A DNA stretch of 64,000 nt from Lachnospiraceae bacterium (lineage in GTDB: Bacteria; Bacillota; Clostridia; Lachnospirales; Lachnospiraceae). Under the pieces are notes generated by a model. It was not told the DNA's origin, searched no databases, and saw only the letters and a program-made list of their open reading frames with translations. The translations under genes and the position numbers were made by a program. Below, piece by piece: positions 42,559 to 51,368 of this stretch. Numbering within the stretch: position 1 is the stretch's first letter; the number at the start of each line of letters is the position of its first letter. Location of the stretch: contig JAETQI010000028.1 in NCBI GenBank assembly GCA_021770755.1, positions 1-64,000 on the forward strand, given 5' to 3'.

Positions 42559-42777
42559 TCAGACATCGAAATCAGGATAAAGCTCCAGCTGCCCGAACTC
42601 CTCATCTGTCAGTGTTCCCAATTTTGCAAGCGTTGATTCGGTCAGCGCCAGAAGCTGGACCTCATCGCGCTCCAGATATTTCTTCATTTCCGTGAGTTTC
42701 TGCATCAGGCCGATACGGCTGCTGCCTGCACTGTAGATGCACATCAGATTCATCTCGTCGTTCGTGAAATTCATCAT
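42559..42777 (-). CDS. Transposon-transfer assisting (TTRAP) family protein
   Basis: A 72-residue acidic protein: MNFTNDEMNLMCIYSAGSSR, then ETLAKLGTLTDEEFGQLELYPDFDV-like tail. It matches the small TTRAP proteins of Tn1549-like elements. It overlaps the end of the ArdC-like gene (ATGATG at the junction) and is probably co-translated. Its exact role in transfer is unknown. Confidence 0.75.
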   Translation of the reverse strand: MMNFTNDEMNLMCIYSAGSSRIGLMQKLTEMKKYLERDEVQLLALTESTLAKLGTLTDEEFGQLELYPDFDV

Positions 42778-45074
42778 ATCAAATCCCTTTCTGCGCTTTT
42801 TGTCTGTGCGCTCTTTTCGCTTCTGGACGGCGCGGGTGCATGGAGCATTGCCAGAACGGAAGGCTTTTTACTCCGTTCAGGAGCAGGCTTTTCATCCTGA
42901 GCGACCTGTCTTGCCGCTTCAAACAGTGCTGCCAAATCAGGAGCCTTGGGCTTAACCTCCGGCTGTTCCTTTGAGCCGTTGTTGATAATGCCATCGATCA
43001 TTCCGTAATCGTCCTCCATGGACATCTCTGCATTTTTGAGATAGTTTTCAGGCAGGAAAGCAGGTACAGCTGTAAAGCCCACGCTGTCCACATAATGGGA
43101 GCTTACCGCACCATTCTGTCTCAAGACAACGATGTCGCTTACCGACAGGCTGTGCCCGGTAAAATCCTGCGGATGTTCGGCGTTGAATTTCATGTACAGA
43201 TCATCCAAACGGGCTTCTGTACTGCTGCCAGACGGGAGTGAACCGAAATAGACCGCCTCGTAATGGTCAAAAGAAGGCTCGATACCGTGCTCCTGGAGAT
43301 AGTGAGAATTCATAAAGCGAAGCTCCGCCAGTTCCGGATCACGGCGAAGCTGATAAATGCAGTAGCTGTCTGCCGGATTCTGCAGGAACGCTTTCTGCCA
43401 CTTGTTTTCCGAGATGACAGGAAACTGCTCCTTCACAGCCTCCCAGTCCGCACGATCGATTCCGAAGATGCCGTCGTGATTCAGAATCTCAGTCTGCTCA
43501 AAAACCATCGCTTCAGTATTGTCACCATAGAGGAGATATACCGGCACATCGCGCTCGAACAGCTCCAGGGCGCGCTCTTTTGTCAGCGGGAGCATCGCGT
43601 CGTCCGTATAGCCGTAGGAGTTTCGTGCCTCCACCGAAATTGCCGGGTCAGGCGGAATGTCCGTCTCCGGCTCCGAAGGCTCCTGCACAGGCGGCTCGAT
43701 GGATATCGCCGCATCCTGCGAAGCCTGCAGTTCATCCAGTATTCCGATATCTGCAACCTGAAGCGGGGCGTTCTGCCCGATTCCATGGGATTTGCTGATT
43801 TCCAGCGCTGCCTCGGCCAGCGTGCTGATTTCCATATCCATCTGACCGCCGTCGAGTTCCTTCATGGAAGTTCTATCATAAATTGTGTAGTCCACGCCGG
43901 TGTCCGTGCGCTGAACATGAAGATACCGGTCATCTACAGAATAAAGTCGTTCCATCGCCATTGCCGGTTCAGATGCAATCAGCTCCGCCTCGCGCTCTTT
44001 CAGAATTGCTGCATAATGTCCGTCTATATCATTGATAAGACCGTCGGCGGTCTTGCTGATCACCTCCAGACTTTCCCTCAGCTCCGGCAGGGTCTTGTCC
44101 TTTGACCAGGACGCGATATAGCCGAAGCTGTTTTCTCCGGTGGCGATTCCGTAATAGGCGCACACCGCATAAGAGATGCTTTCCGCCTGCACTTCTTCAG
44201 TACTGCGGGAAAGTACCTGCGCTTTTGCTTCGGGGGTTGCTTCCTCAACTTCCAGATGCCATTCAAATTCATTCTCATCCACATAACGCCAGTTTTCGGA
44301 CTCAGCGAATTTCTCCGCTTCTGCCTCAGTCTTGAAACCGGAACTTAATACGCGTTTCGTTCCTCCTTCGCTGACCATAACCACATTCCAGCTCGGCGCA
44401 GGTTCATCCGCTGTCTTTTGATTGTGAAGCAGCGCGTGCGCCATCTCATGAATGACCGCAGAGACCGTCTGTACCTCGCTCATGCCTTTGCGAATGGCAA
44501 TGTCCTGATGCTCCAGGTCAAAGTAGCCGTCCATGCTGCCGCGCATTACTTCTATGGAAATCGGAACCGGAGAAGAACGCCGCAGTGCTTCCATGAACAC
44601 ATCGTAATTCGCCACATTGCCCGACAGGTCATGTGCCAGCTGAGGCAAAGGCCTGCCCTCAGTCTGCGAGACATCGAACACCGTCACCGGCTTGTACATG
44701 GGAATCTGGATCGTCTTTTCCTCCGTAATGATTTTCCCGTCCTCATCCAGCATGGGAAGCTGCGTGTCGGGGTCGAGTTTTTCCTGCTCGATTTTCTTTT
44801 TGAAGGGAGTCGGAGCAATGATCTTAATGCCGTGTTCTCCCTTGATGACATTTCTTCCGAATTGATTCTTCCATTTGTTGAAGCCTGCCACCAGCGTGGC
44901 ATCCGGCTTCTGCATATGGATCAGCACCTGGTTGTTAACGCTGTAATGATGAAAGCGGCTCATGGTCTGAAGGTACTGTGCATAGGTCTCCGACCGGAAC
45001 AGCTCCTTGATGCCGTCCTCAATACTTGCCGTGATCTCCTTCAGCCTGTCCCTGCTGCTCTGTTTTTCTGCCAT
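42774..45074 (-). CDS. ArdC-like antirestriction protein with zincin and YodL-type domains
   Basis: A protein of about 766 residues. The N-terminal part (EGIKELFRSETYAQYLQTMS-like, NNQVLIHMQKPDATLVAGFN) is the ArdC single-stranded-DNA-binding domain; a metalloprotease-like motif VIHEMAHALLHN (about 205-215) follows. The C-terminal half carries YodL- and DUF4316-type segments (HYLQEHGIEPSFDHYEAVYFG, SLSVSDIVVLRQNG) and ends with KKPSVLAMLHAPAP. ArdC proteins protect the incoming strand from host nucleases. ATG 45074 is chosen because AAGGATGG precedes it; the longer frame runs through a hairpin. It lies just downstream of topB. Confidence 0.85.
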   Translation of the reverse strand: MAEKQSSRDRLKEITASIEDGIKELFRSETYAQYLQTMSRFHHYSVNNQVLIHMQKPDATLVAGFNKWKNQFGRNVIKGEHGIKIIAPTPFKKKIEQEKLDPDTQLPMLDEDGKIITEEKTIQIPMYKPVTVFDVSQTEGRPLPQLAHDLSGNVANYDVFMEALRRSSPVPISIEVMRGSMDGYFDLEHQDIAIRKGMSEVQTVSAVIHEMAHALLHNQKTADEPAPSWNVVMVSEGGTKRVLSSGFKTEAEAEKFAESENWRYVDENEFEWHLEVEEATPEAKAQVLSRSTEEVQAESISYAVCAYYGIATGENSFGYIASWSKDKTLPELRESLEVISKTADGLINDIDGHYAAILKEREAELIASEPAMAMERLYSVDDRYLHVQRTDTGVDYTIYDRTSMKELDGGQMDMEISTLAEAALEISKSHGIGQNAPLQVADIGILDELQASQDAAISIEPPVQEPSEPETDIPPDPAISVEARNSYGYTDDAMLPLTKERALELFERDVPVYLLYGDNTEAMVFEQTEILNHDGIFGIDRADWEAVKEQFPVISENKWQKAFLQNPADSYCIYQLRRDPELAELRFMNSHYLQEHGIEPSFDHYEAVYFGSLPSGSSTEARLDDLYMKFNAEHPQDFTGHSLSVSDIVVLRQNGAVSSHYVDSVGFTAVPAFLPENYLKNAEMSMEDDYGMIDGIINNGSKEQPEVKPKAPDLAALFEAARQVAQDEKPAPERSKKPSVLAMLHAPAPSRSEKSAQTKSAERDLI

Positions 45075-45096
45075 ATACCATCCTTTCCGGGAAACA

Positions 45097-45122
45097 GGGC
45101 GCAGAGCCGAAGCCCCGCGCCC
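45097..45122 (-). other. GC-rich hairpin before the ArdC-like gene
   Basis: GGGCGC...GCGCCC stem with a TTCG loop, between the 102-residue gene and the ArdC-like gene. There is no strong T-run, so it may act on translation or RNA stability rather than as a terminator. Confidence 0.5.
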
Positions 45123-45133
45123 ATCTCCCTGCA

Positions 45134-45442
45134 TTATTCACTAAAGTCGCGGCCTTTGCTCCTGTCCGGCGGGACGATGCCGGCCTCCTTCGCACGCCTG
45201 CTTGCTGCTTCGCGCCGCTCTCTGGAAAACGGCTCGCGGATAGAAACACAGCTTTTCGGCACAATATAGCTTTTCGCTCCTGCAGAGGAGCGCCGTTTCT
45301 CCTCATGCACTTCTTCCGGACATTTCCGGCAGAGAGCGTCCAGCTTTTTAATCAGTCTCCTGTCGTAGGTGAAGACGCTGGCGGTATCGTCTGCATCGGA
45401 AAACAGGATGATCGTTTCACGTTCTGCGGGGCTCAGCTTCAT
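45134..45442 (-). CDS. Small conserved ICE protein (102 aa)
   Basis: A basic protein without membrane segments: AERETIILFSDADDTASVFT at the start, LIKKLDALCRKCPEEVHEEK, and an Arg-rich SRERREAASRRAKEAG tail. I recognise the pattern from Tn1549-type elements, where it sits beside topB, but no function is known. It overlaps topB by 4 bases (ATGA), so the two are translated together. Confidence 0.75.
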   Translation of the reverse strand: MKLSPAERETIILFSDADDTASVFTYDRRLIKKLDALCRKCPEEVHEEKRRSSAGAKSYIVPKSCVSIREPFSRERREAASRRAKEAGIVPPDRSKGRDFSE

Positions 45443-47505
45443 GCGTCGGTTTTCTCTTTGTCAAACTCCAGCGCATAGCTGGACTTCTGCCCATCGTCCG
45501 TCAGCACAAGATAGGCGGAATAGCTCCTGCCGCTCTTTTCGGAATACATACCGCTGACAAAGGTTTTTCCGTCTTTCAGAAGCGCCTCAGCCATCTTTTT
45601 CGTGAGAATGATGTGCTTTGCGGACAGATAGCGGTTGTCCTTCCAGAGCCCGAAGCGGCATTCGCGGCGTTCGCAGAAGAAGCCGGCCTTGCTTTCCGTC
45701 ACCGAGCCGCCGCAGCGGGGGCATTTTCCGACCACCGGACGTCCGGACGGGAACAGCACCTCCGCACCGCCCACAGGCTCGTAATCGCGCACCAGATCGG
45801 AAACCATGCGGTTGATCTGCGCCATAAACGTGTCCGGAGAGAGCTCGCCATGTTCGATCTCTTTCAGCATATTCTCCCATTCCGCAGTCAGAAGCGGAGA
45901 CTGAAGCTGCTCCGGAAGCACCGTAATCAGAGAGATACCAATATCCTGGGGAATGAGGCTGACCGCCTTTTTATTCTTCTTTCTCTCCACAAAACCGGAG
46001 GAGACCAGTTTCTCCAGAATCCCCGCACGGGTAGCAGGCGTGCCCAGCCCTTTGCGCTCCACATCAAAGCAAACTTCGTTTGCAGGCATTTCCCTGGAAC
46101 CTGCATTTTCCATGGCGGAAAGCAGCGTGTCCTCGGTGTATCGGGCAGGAGGCTTTGTCTTTCCTTCCTCAAGCGAGACTTCAAACTGTTCGATGAGCTG
46201 TCCTTCTATCAGAGGAGGAAGTACCTTTTCCTTCTGTTCGCCCGCCGCATAGCTTTTCCAGCCGGGATTCAGCACCGTTTTGCCCTTGGCTGTGAAGCTC
46301 TGTCCGCCGCAATCGATAGTTACAACCGTTTCCAGATAGGAGTACGGCGCACTGACCGCCATCAGCACCTGACGGGCAACCAGTTTCAGCACTTCACGCT
46401 CTCCGGCTGTCAGCGCAGACAGTTCGGCTTCTCCGGCAGCCATCGTGGGAATGACGGCGTGGTGGTCGGAAACCCTGCGGCTGTCGCAGACCTGTTTTGC
46501 GGATACCTCTCCGACCGATACGCCGAGAATACCGGCGGCGCAGGCAGCGACTGCCGGCACACCGCTTTCCATATCATCCGTCAGGAAACGGCTGTCGGTT
46601 CGAGGATAAGTGCAGAGCTTTTTCTCATACAGCGACTGAAGATAGTCCAGCGTCTGCTGAGCTGTAAAGCCCAGAATGCGGTTGGCGTCTCTCTGGAGCG
46701 TCGTCAGATCATAAAGCGCCGGGGCCTTTTCCGACTTTTCCTTCTGCTCCACACTGCGGATCACTGCCGTCGTGCCTGTACAGGCGGATTTCAGGTTTTC
46801 CGCGTCCTGCTTGTTTTTCAGCTTCTCACTGGCCGCCGTGAAATCCCCGGTATCCAGCTTCACCGTATAAAAAGGCTCCGGCTGAAATGCCTTGATTTCC
46901 GCTTCCCGCTGTACCAGCAGTGCCAGCGTAGGCGACACCACGCGACCGACATTCAGCGTGCGGTGATACAGCACCGAGAAAAGCCGGGTGGCGTTGATGC
47001 CCACCAGCCAATCTGCTTTGCTTCTGCAAATGGCTGCGGCATAGAGTTTATCGTACTCGCTGCCGTCACGCAAATTATCAAAGCCCTCACGGATCGCCGC
47101 GTCCTCCATGGAAGAAATCCAGAGGCGCTTCACGGGTTTCACGCAGCCTGCCAGCAGATAAACAGTGCGGAAAATGAGCTCACCCTCGCGTCCCGCGTCG
47201 CAGGCGTTGATGATCTCCATCACATCCGCGCGGCGCATCAGCTCAGTCAGCAGATCCAGCTGCTTTTTCTTGTCGCGCCCGACGCTGTACTGCCAGTTTT
47301 CGGGAATGATAGGGAGCTGTTCACGGCTCCATTTGGCATACGCCTCGTCGTAAACCTCGGCAGAAGCCAGCTCCGCCAGATGACCGAAGCACCAGGAAAC
47401 AAGATAATTTTCATTTTCAAGATAGCCGTCCCGGCGCTTGTCAGCGCCAAGAACGGCAGAAATGGATTTTGCCACAGAGGGCTTTTCGGTAATCACAAGC
47501 TTCAT
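45439..47505 (-). CDS. topB: DNA topoisomerase III
   Basis: A 688-residue type IA topoisomerase: the TOPRIM domain begins with LVITEKPSVAKSIS and includes NACDAGREGELIFR (about 110), the catalytic tyrosine is in LCTYPRTDSRFL (about 301), and a C-terminal zinc ribbon (GKCPRCGGSV, FCERRECRFG) follows near 590. ICE-borne TopB relaxes or decatenates DNA during transfer. The start has AAAGGATAACGAT upstream. It is in the transfer operon between the DUF4366 gene and the 102-residue gene. It is a complete enzyme. Confidence 0.94.
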   Translation of the reverse strand: MKLVITEKPSVAKSISAVLGADKRRDGYLENENYLVSWCFGHLAELASAEVYDEAYAKWSREQLPIIPENWQYSVGRDKKKQLDLLTELMRRADVMEIINACDAGREGELIFRTVYLLAGCVKPVKRLWISSMEDAAIREGFDNLRDGSEYDKLYAAAICRSKADWLVGINATRLFSVLYHRTLNVGRVVSPTLALLVQREAEIKAFQPEPFYTVKLDTGDFTAASEKLKNKQDAENLKSACTGTTAVIRSVEQKEKSEKAPALYDLTTLQRDANRILGFTAQQTLDYLQSLYEKKLCTYPRTDSRFLTDDMESGVPAVAACAAGILGVSVGEVSAKQVCDSRRVSDHHAVIPTMAAGEAELSALTAGEREVLKLVARQVLMAVSAPYSYLETVVTIDCGGQSFTAKGKTVLNPGWKSYAAGEQKEKVLPPLIEGQLIEQFEVSLEEGKTKPPARYTEDTLLSAMENAGSREMPANEVCFDVERKGLGTPATRAGILEKLVSSGFVERKKNKKAVSLIPQDIGISLITVLPEQLQSPLLTAEWENMLKEIEHGELSPDTFMAQINRMVSDLVRDYEPVGGAEVLFPSGRPVVGKCPRCGGSVTESKAGFFCERRECRFGLWKDNRYLSAKHIILTKKMAEALLKDGKTFVSGMYSEKSGRSYSAYLVLTDDGQKSSYALEFDKEKTDA

Positions 47506-47522
47506 ATCGTTATCCTTTCTTC

Positions 47523-47550
47523 AATTTGTGCAGATGCTGTCTGCAAAATT
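47523..47550. repeat. Hairpin repeat between DUF4366 and topB
   Basis: AATTTGTGCAGA / TCTGCAAAATT around TGCTG, directly 3' of the DUF4366 stop codon. It shares GTGCAGATGCTGTCTGCA (18 bases) with the hairpin at 23882-23908 in inverse orientation, which is also placed directly after a stop codon. Confidence 0.75.
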
Positions 47551-48544
47551 ACACTTCATCCGTATCATCCGGCTGGCCGTCCTCGGTGATGTATTCCTCC
47601 TCATCGTCTTCGTCATCTTCGCCGAAATCGTAGTCATCCAGGTCATTGGGGCCCTTGGTATCGGGCTTCGGCTTTCTGAACTTGAACCAGTACACAGCGC
47701 CTCCCGCACCCAGACCGGCAATCAGCAGCAGGAGAAGCAAAGGCGCGGAGCTGCTCTTTTCAGGCTCCGGTTCTTCCGGCTCCTCCGGAACTGCTGTAGG
47801 TTTGGGTTCCTCCTTTACCGTTCCGGTACATTCCGTCAGGTTGGTCTTGCATATCGGGCAGTTCATATCCACATCACCGGCCTCACAGCGGTCTGTACAG
47901 GTGCATTTGACCGTGACCTCGCCGTCCTGCATCAGCGCCATCAGGTCAGCCTCGTCCACCAGATTCAGAAAATAGACGTTTTCACCGTTCTTGTCCCGGT
48001 CAATGACGATGTAAAAGGTGTTGTCATTCTTGGACTGCACTGTGATGAACTGCTTTCCGTCCGATGTTTGGTACACATCGTCCACCAGCTCCAGGTTGCC
48101 GTCGGGCGTCAATGGGCTTGCAGAATTCTCTGTTCCGGTTGAACTGCCTCCATCAGCATCGTCATCGGAAATAATCGTACCCTCGCTGACCTTCAGGTAA
48201 CCGCCGTATACATAGCCCTCTTTTTCGGGCACGATGACTTTGTACCAGCCGTTTTCCTCTCCGATCACCGTGACGGTATCTCCGCAGGGAAGCTGGCCGA
48301 TGATGTTATAATCGGTGCTGGCTCCGTCGCGCAGATTCAGTCTGCCGCCGTTGGTTGTCACCGTTCCGATTCTTTCCGTCTGAACGGCAGTTTGATTGTC
48401 AGAGGACTGCTGTGCAGCAGTCTCCGCTGTGCTGTCCGCAGAATCACCTGCGTAGGCAAAAGCAGGAGCTGCCAGCGCCGTCATCATGGCAAGGGCTGCC
48501 GCCAGTGCGGTCAGCCCCCTGCGTAGCATCCTTTTAGTTCTCAT
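47549..48544 (-). CDS. DUF4366 (CD1107-family) surface protein with SH3 domain
   Basis: A protein of about 331 residues. A signal peptide (RMLRRGLTALAAALAMMTALAAPAFAYAGD) is followed by an SH3b domain (GGRLNLRDGASTDYNIIGQL, NGWYKVIVPEKEGYVYGGYL), the DUF4366 core with six cysteines (CTCTDRCEAG, MNCPICKTNL), a Pro/Glu-rich linker, one transmembrane helix (LLLLLLIAGLGAGGAVYWF) and an acidic cytoplasmic tail. It probably sits in the membrane with its SH3 domain towards the cell wall, helping the mating apparatus. ATG 48544 lies 8 bases after GGAGG. It overlaps the DUF4315 gene. Confidence 0.85.
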   Translation of the reverse strand: MRTKRMLRRGLTALAAALAMMTALAAPAFAYAGDSADSTAETAAQQSSDNQTAVQTERIGTVTTNGGRLNLRDGASTDYNIIGQLPCGDTVTVIGEENGWYKVIVPEKEGYVYGGYLKVSEGTIISDDDADGGSSTGTENSASPLTPDGNLELVDDVYQTSDGKQFITVQSKNDNTFYIVIDRDKNGENVYFLNLVDEADLMALMQDGEVTVKCTCTDRCEAGDVDMNCPICKTNLTECTGTVKEEPKPTAVPEEPEEPEPEKSSSAPLLLLLLIAGLGAGGAVYWFKFRKPKPDTKGPNDLDDYDFGEDDEDDEEEYITEDGQPDDTDEV

Positions 48545-48791
48545 GTTCATATTCCTCCGTTTCTTCATCTCCATTGGTTTCATCGGTTGCAGACAAATCC
48601 GTTGGCTTTCCGCTCAGAAGTGCGGCCAGCTGCTCCGGCGTCATGCCGATCTCACGCACCATGCCGATGATATCGTTGTTCTCCAGCTTCGTAATCTGCT
48701 CGGAGAGCTTGCGGTTGCGGTTCTGAAGGTCGGAAATCTTTTCGGCATTTTTGCTTCTCTCCGCCTTCAGCTTCTCAATTTTCGGGTTCAT
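48534..48791 (-). CDS. DUF4315-family coiled-coil protein
   Basis: An 85-residue protein: a helical, charged N-terminal half (IEKLKAERSKNAEKISDLQN) predicted as coiled coil, then GMTPEQLAALLSG and an acidic tail. DUF4315 proteins are found next to the NlpC/P60 and DUF4366 genes in Tn1549-type ICEs. It overlaps the following gene by 11 bases. Its role is unknown. Confidence 0.85.
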   Translation of the reverse strand: MNPKIEKLKAERSKNAEKISDLQNRNRKLSEQITKLENNDIIGMVREIGMTPEQLAALLSGKPTDLSATDETNGDEETEEYEHEN

Positions 48792-48803
48792 ATTGCTCCT
48801 TTC

Positions 48804-50555
48804 TTACGGGCTGGGCAGCCTTCCGAACTGCAGGAAGTGCTGCTGCCAGTAGTTCGTATCAATACTTGTGTACTGGATGGGATCGCCGCAGTGGATCATC
48901 ATATTGTTGCCGACATAGATGCCAACGTGCGACGCGCCGGAAGTGTCATAGGTTTTCTCAAAGAAGATCAGGTCGCCCGGTTTGGCATTGGCCGGGGAGA
49001 CATAGGAACAGATATTGCGCAGTCCGTTTGCGGTCAGTCTGCCCACGTCCCAGCCAACACCGCAGTGATTGATGACCCAGCTGACAAAACCGGAGCAGTC
49101 AAAGCTGGTGCTGGGCGAGCTGCCGCCCCAGACATACGGATAACCGAGATACTTCTCCGCTTCCTGAATCATGGCTGCAAACTGTTCATCCTCCAGCGCG
49201 TCCGCCGGGATTTCATACCGGTACTGGTCGCCGTAATAGCGGTCAACATAGGAAGATCCGGCAAACAGATCGGGCCTGTTTCCCAGCGTGGACATATAGG
49301 AGGCATACAGGGACAGATGATCCTGATCCATCATGTAGACCGGCAGATGAGATAGATTGAAGTTTTCCAGCGTCACCGTACAGATGTAATAATCGTAGGG
49401 AACCTGCACTTCGTATTCGTATTCCTCGATGCTGGTTGCACCGGTCTCCGAGTCTGTAACCGTGTAATAGCCGGTGCGGGTTTCCGTCCTGTAGCGGGTC
49501 TCAACCTCCACATTCTCCGTCAGCGTATACTGGCGGTCGAAGATGGTCTGAAGCAGGCCGCTTACCTCATCAATCGTCCATTCTCCCTCCCGGAGCGCAG
49601 TCACCATGGAAATCAGCACATAGGGGTCATGTTCGATCTCATCCAGGTCAAAATGGTATTCATCATAGTCATGGGTGCTTTCGTAACTGTCCAGATACTC
49701 CTGCAGTTCTTCCTCAAGTGCCAGATACTGCGCCTCCGCGGCCAGCATATCGGCATCGGCGCTGGGGTAGGTAGTCATCACGCCGGAGGATGTGAGCGAA
49801 CTCATCATCACGGAACAGCTGGACATCACAGCGGAGACAAACAGGAACATCATTCCAATGACTCCGAGAATCGCGAAGCCCTTTTTATGGCGCGCGACAA
49901 ACTGAACGACCTTGGATGTTTCCTCTCCGGTTTTCTTCACTGCTTTGGCGGCAGCTTCGGACGCCTTGACTGTGTTGTCCGCAGCCTTTCCGGCTTTGGC
50001 CTCGGCATAGGCTTTCTTAATGGCGCGCTTCTGCTGGAACCGGGAAGCCGGGCTTGCGCCCCATTCCGGATTCTGCAGCTCCGCCTCCTTATACAGTGCC
50101 TTGAGATTGGCCCGGTCGGCGGCGCGCTCCGCTTTCAATGCTCTGGCATAGGGTTTATCCTGCAATGTTCGGTGGGCGGTATCCAGTGTCCGAATACCGC
50201 CCTCGGCGCTGCTGATGACCTCATGGGAGACCGATGCGGAAACACTGTCATCCGCATCCTCGTGCAGTTCCCGGTGGGATACTGCCGAAACCGCATTCAG
50301 CGGAGATGCTGCGGCGACATGAGACAGTTTGGACGGTCGCTTTTTCTCAGTTTCCTCAAAAACAAGGCGCGTCACGACCTGATTTTCCTTCGGGTCATAG
50401 ACGCGCTGTTTCTGAACGATTTTCTTTTTGGGGATTCTGCTCTCAGCCTTTTCCAGCTTCTTCGCGGCCTTTTCCGCCTTCCTGACGGGCTTTTGAAGCT
50501 CCGGTGTTTCCAACTCCTCCTCTGTAAACAGAAGGCGGGGCGAGCGTTTTGCCAT
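48804..50555 (-). CDS. CD1108-family membrane protein with NlpC/P60 lytic domain
   Basis: A protein of about 583 residues. A long basic N-terminal cytoplasmic part, one transmembrane helix (AILGVIGMMFLFVSAVMSS, about 240), an extracellular region, and a C-terminal NlpC/P60 peptidase (YVWGGSSPSTSFDCSGFV with catalytic Cys near 483, SHVGIYVG with His near 541). Such enzymes cut cell-wall peptides so that the transfer apparatus can cross. ATG 50555 is preceded by GAGGTG at 8 bases; two in-frame codons upstream are possible. It lies in the middle of the transfer operon, after the BRO-type gene. Confidence 0.88.
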   Translation of the reverse strand: MAKRSPRLLFTEEELETPELQKPVRKAEKAAKKLEKAESRIPKKKIVQKQRVYDPKENQVVTRLVFEETEKKRPSKLSHVAAASPLNAVSAVSHRELHEDADDSVSASVSHEVISSAEGGIRTLDTAHRTLQDKPYARALKAERAADRANLKALYKEAELQNPEWGASPASRFQQKRAIKKAYAEAKAGKAADNTVKASEAAAKAVKKTGEETSKVVQFVARHKKGFAILGVIGMMFLFVSAVMSSCSVMMSSLTSSGVMTTYPSADADMLAAEAQYLALEEELQEYLDSYESTHDYDEYHFDLDEIEHDPYVLISMVTALREGEWTIDEVSGLLQTIFDRQYTLTENVEVETRYRTETRTGYYTVTDSETGATSIEEYEYEVQVPYDYYICTVTLENFNLSHLPVYMMDQDHLSLYASYMSTLGNRPDLFAGSSYVDRYYGDQYRYEIPADALEDEQFAAMIQEAEKYLGYPYVWGGSSPSTSFDCSGFVSWVINHCGVGWDVGRLTANGLRNICSYVSPANAKPGDLIFFEKTYDTSGASHVGIYVGNNMMIHCGDPIQYTSIDTNYWQQHFLQFGRLPSP

Positions 50556-50587
50556 GTGCATCACCTCGATTCGTATGGTTGTTTTGT

Positions 50588-51355
50588 TCAGCCGATGATT
50601 TCAGACCTTTCTGCCAGGAAAGCCTGTTTGCCTCTGGGCGTGACCAGCATCTGTGTGCCGCGATGCCCGTTGGGCGCAATGAACTCCCGGACAACAAACA
50701 GGCCGTTGCGGTATGGAAGAGCGTAAGGGTGCATGATGCCTTTGGCGTCATAGTAAGCATACTTTTTCCTGACGAGATAAGCCGTGAACATACTCTGGGG
50801 AACACCCAGCTCCTTGGCGGTCAGCCGGATACCGGTACAATTAGGGCAATCCACCAGTGCATCAAAATATGCTGCCTTGGGAAGCGCTTCGGTCAGCTGC
50901 GCCTCAGCCTGTTTCAGCTGCCCGGCCAGCTTTCTGTTAAGGTTCCGTTCCTCCGACAGTGCCCTCACAACCTTCGCCGCCACATCGGCATTGCCTGCCG
51001 CCTGTTCCAGCAGCGCATCGGTCATGTAGGCTCCGTGCCTGCGGATGGAAGGGAGTACCTCGCTCGTCACCCAGCGTTTGAAGCGTTTTGCGCTTTCCAG
51101 TTTGCTGGAGAGGATAAGACTGTATAGCCCGGATTCGTTGATGACGGTCTTATTGGGGTTGCCTTTCATACCGTCGCGAATTGCGACGGTATTCCGATCT
51201 TCCGCGTCAACATGCTTGGCAATGGCATCTCTGACATTCTGATAGCCCAGCGCTTTCGCCACTTCCGCGCCGATAAACCATGGCTGATTCTCAATGAAAA
51301 AAGTCCGGATTTCTCCGAACTCTTCGCTGTGAAATGTCTGTATCCTGTTTTCCAT
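50588..51355 (-). CDS. BRO-N/KilAC-type antirepressor-like protein
   Basis: A 255-residue DNA-binding protein: a BRO-N domain (IQTFHSEEFGEIRTFFIENQPWFIGAEVAKALGYQ, VINESGLYSLILSSKLESAKRFKRWV, up to about 110), a coiled-coil linker and a C-terminal KilAC-type domain (LTAKELGVPQSMFTAYLVRK). Such proteins are usual in phages as antirepressors. Its place between virB4 and the NlpC/P60 gene is found in other clostridial ICEs. ATG 51355 is chosen because AAAGGATC precedes it. A regulatory part in transfer is plausible but unproven. Confidence 0.88.
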   Translation of the reverse strand: MENRIQTFHSEEFGEIRTFFIENQPWFIGAEVAKALGYQNVRDAIAKHVDAEDRNTVAIRDGMKGNPNKTVINESGLYSLILSSKLESAKRFKRWVTSEVLPSIRRHGAYMTDALLEQAAGNADVAAKVVRALSEERNLNRKLAGQLKQAEAQLTEALPKAAYFDALVDCPNCTGIRLTAKELGVPQSMFTAYLVRKKYAYYDAKGIMHPYALPYRNGLFVVREFIAPNGHRGTQMLVTPRGKQAFLAERSEIIG

Positions 51356-51368
51356 ATCTGATCCTTTC

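Noticed and set aside
45613-47589. 658-codon open frame on the + strand
   Set aside because: Antisense shadow of topB; composition is typical of a reversed GC-rich gene and it has no family features.
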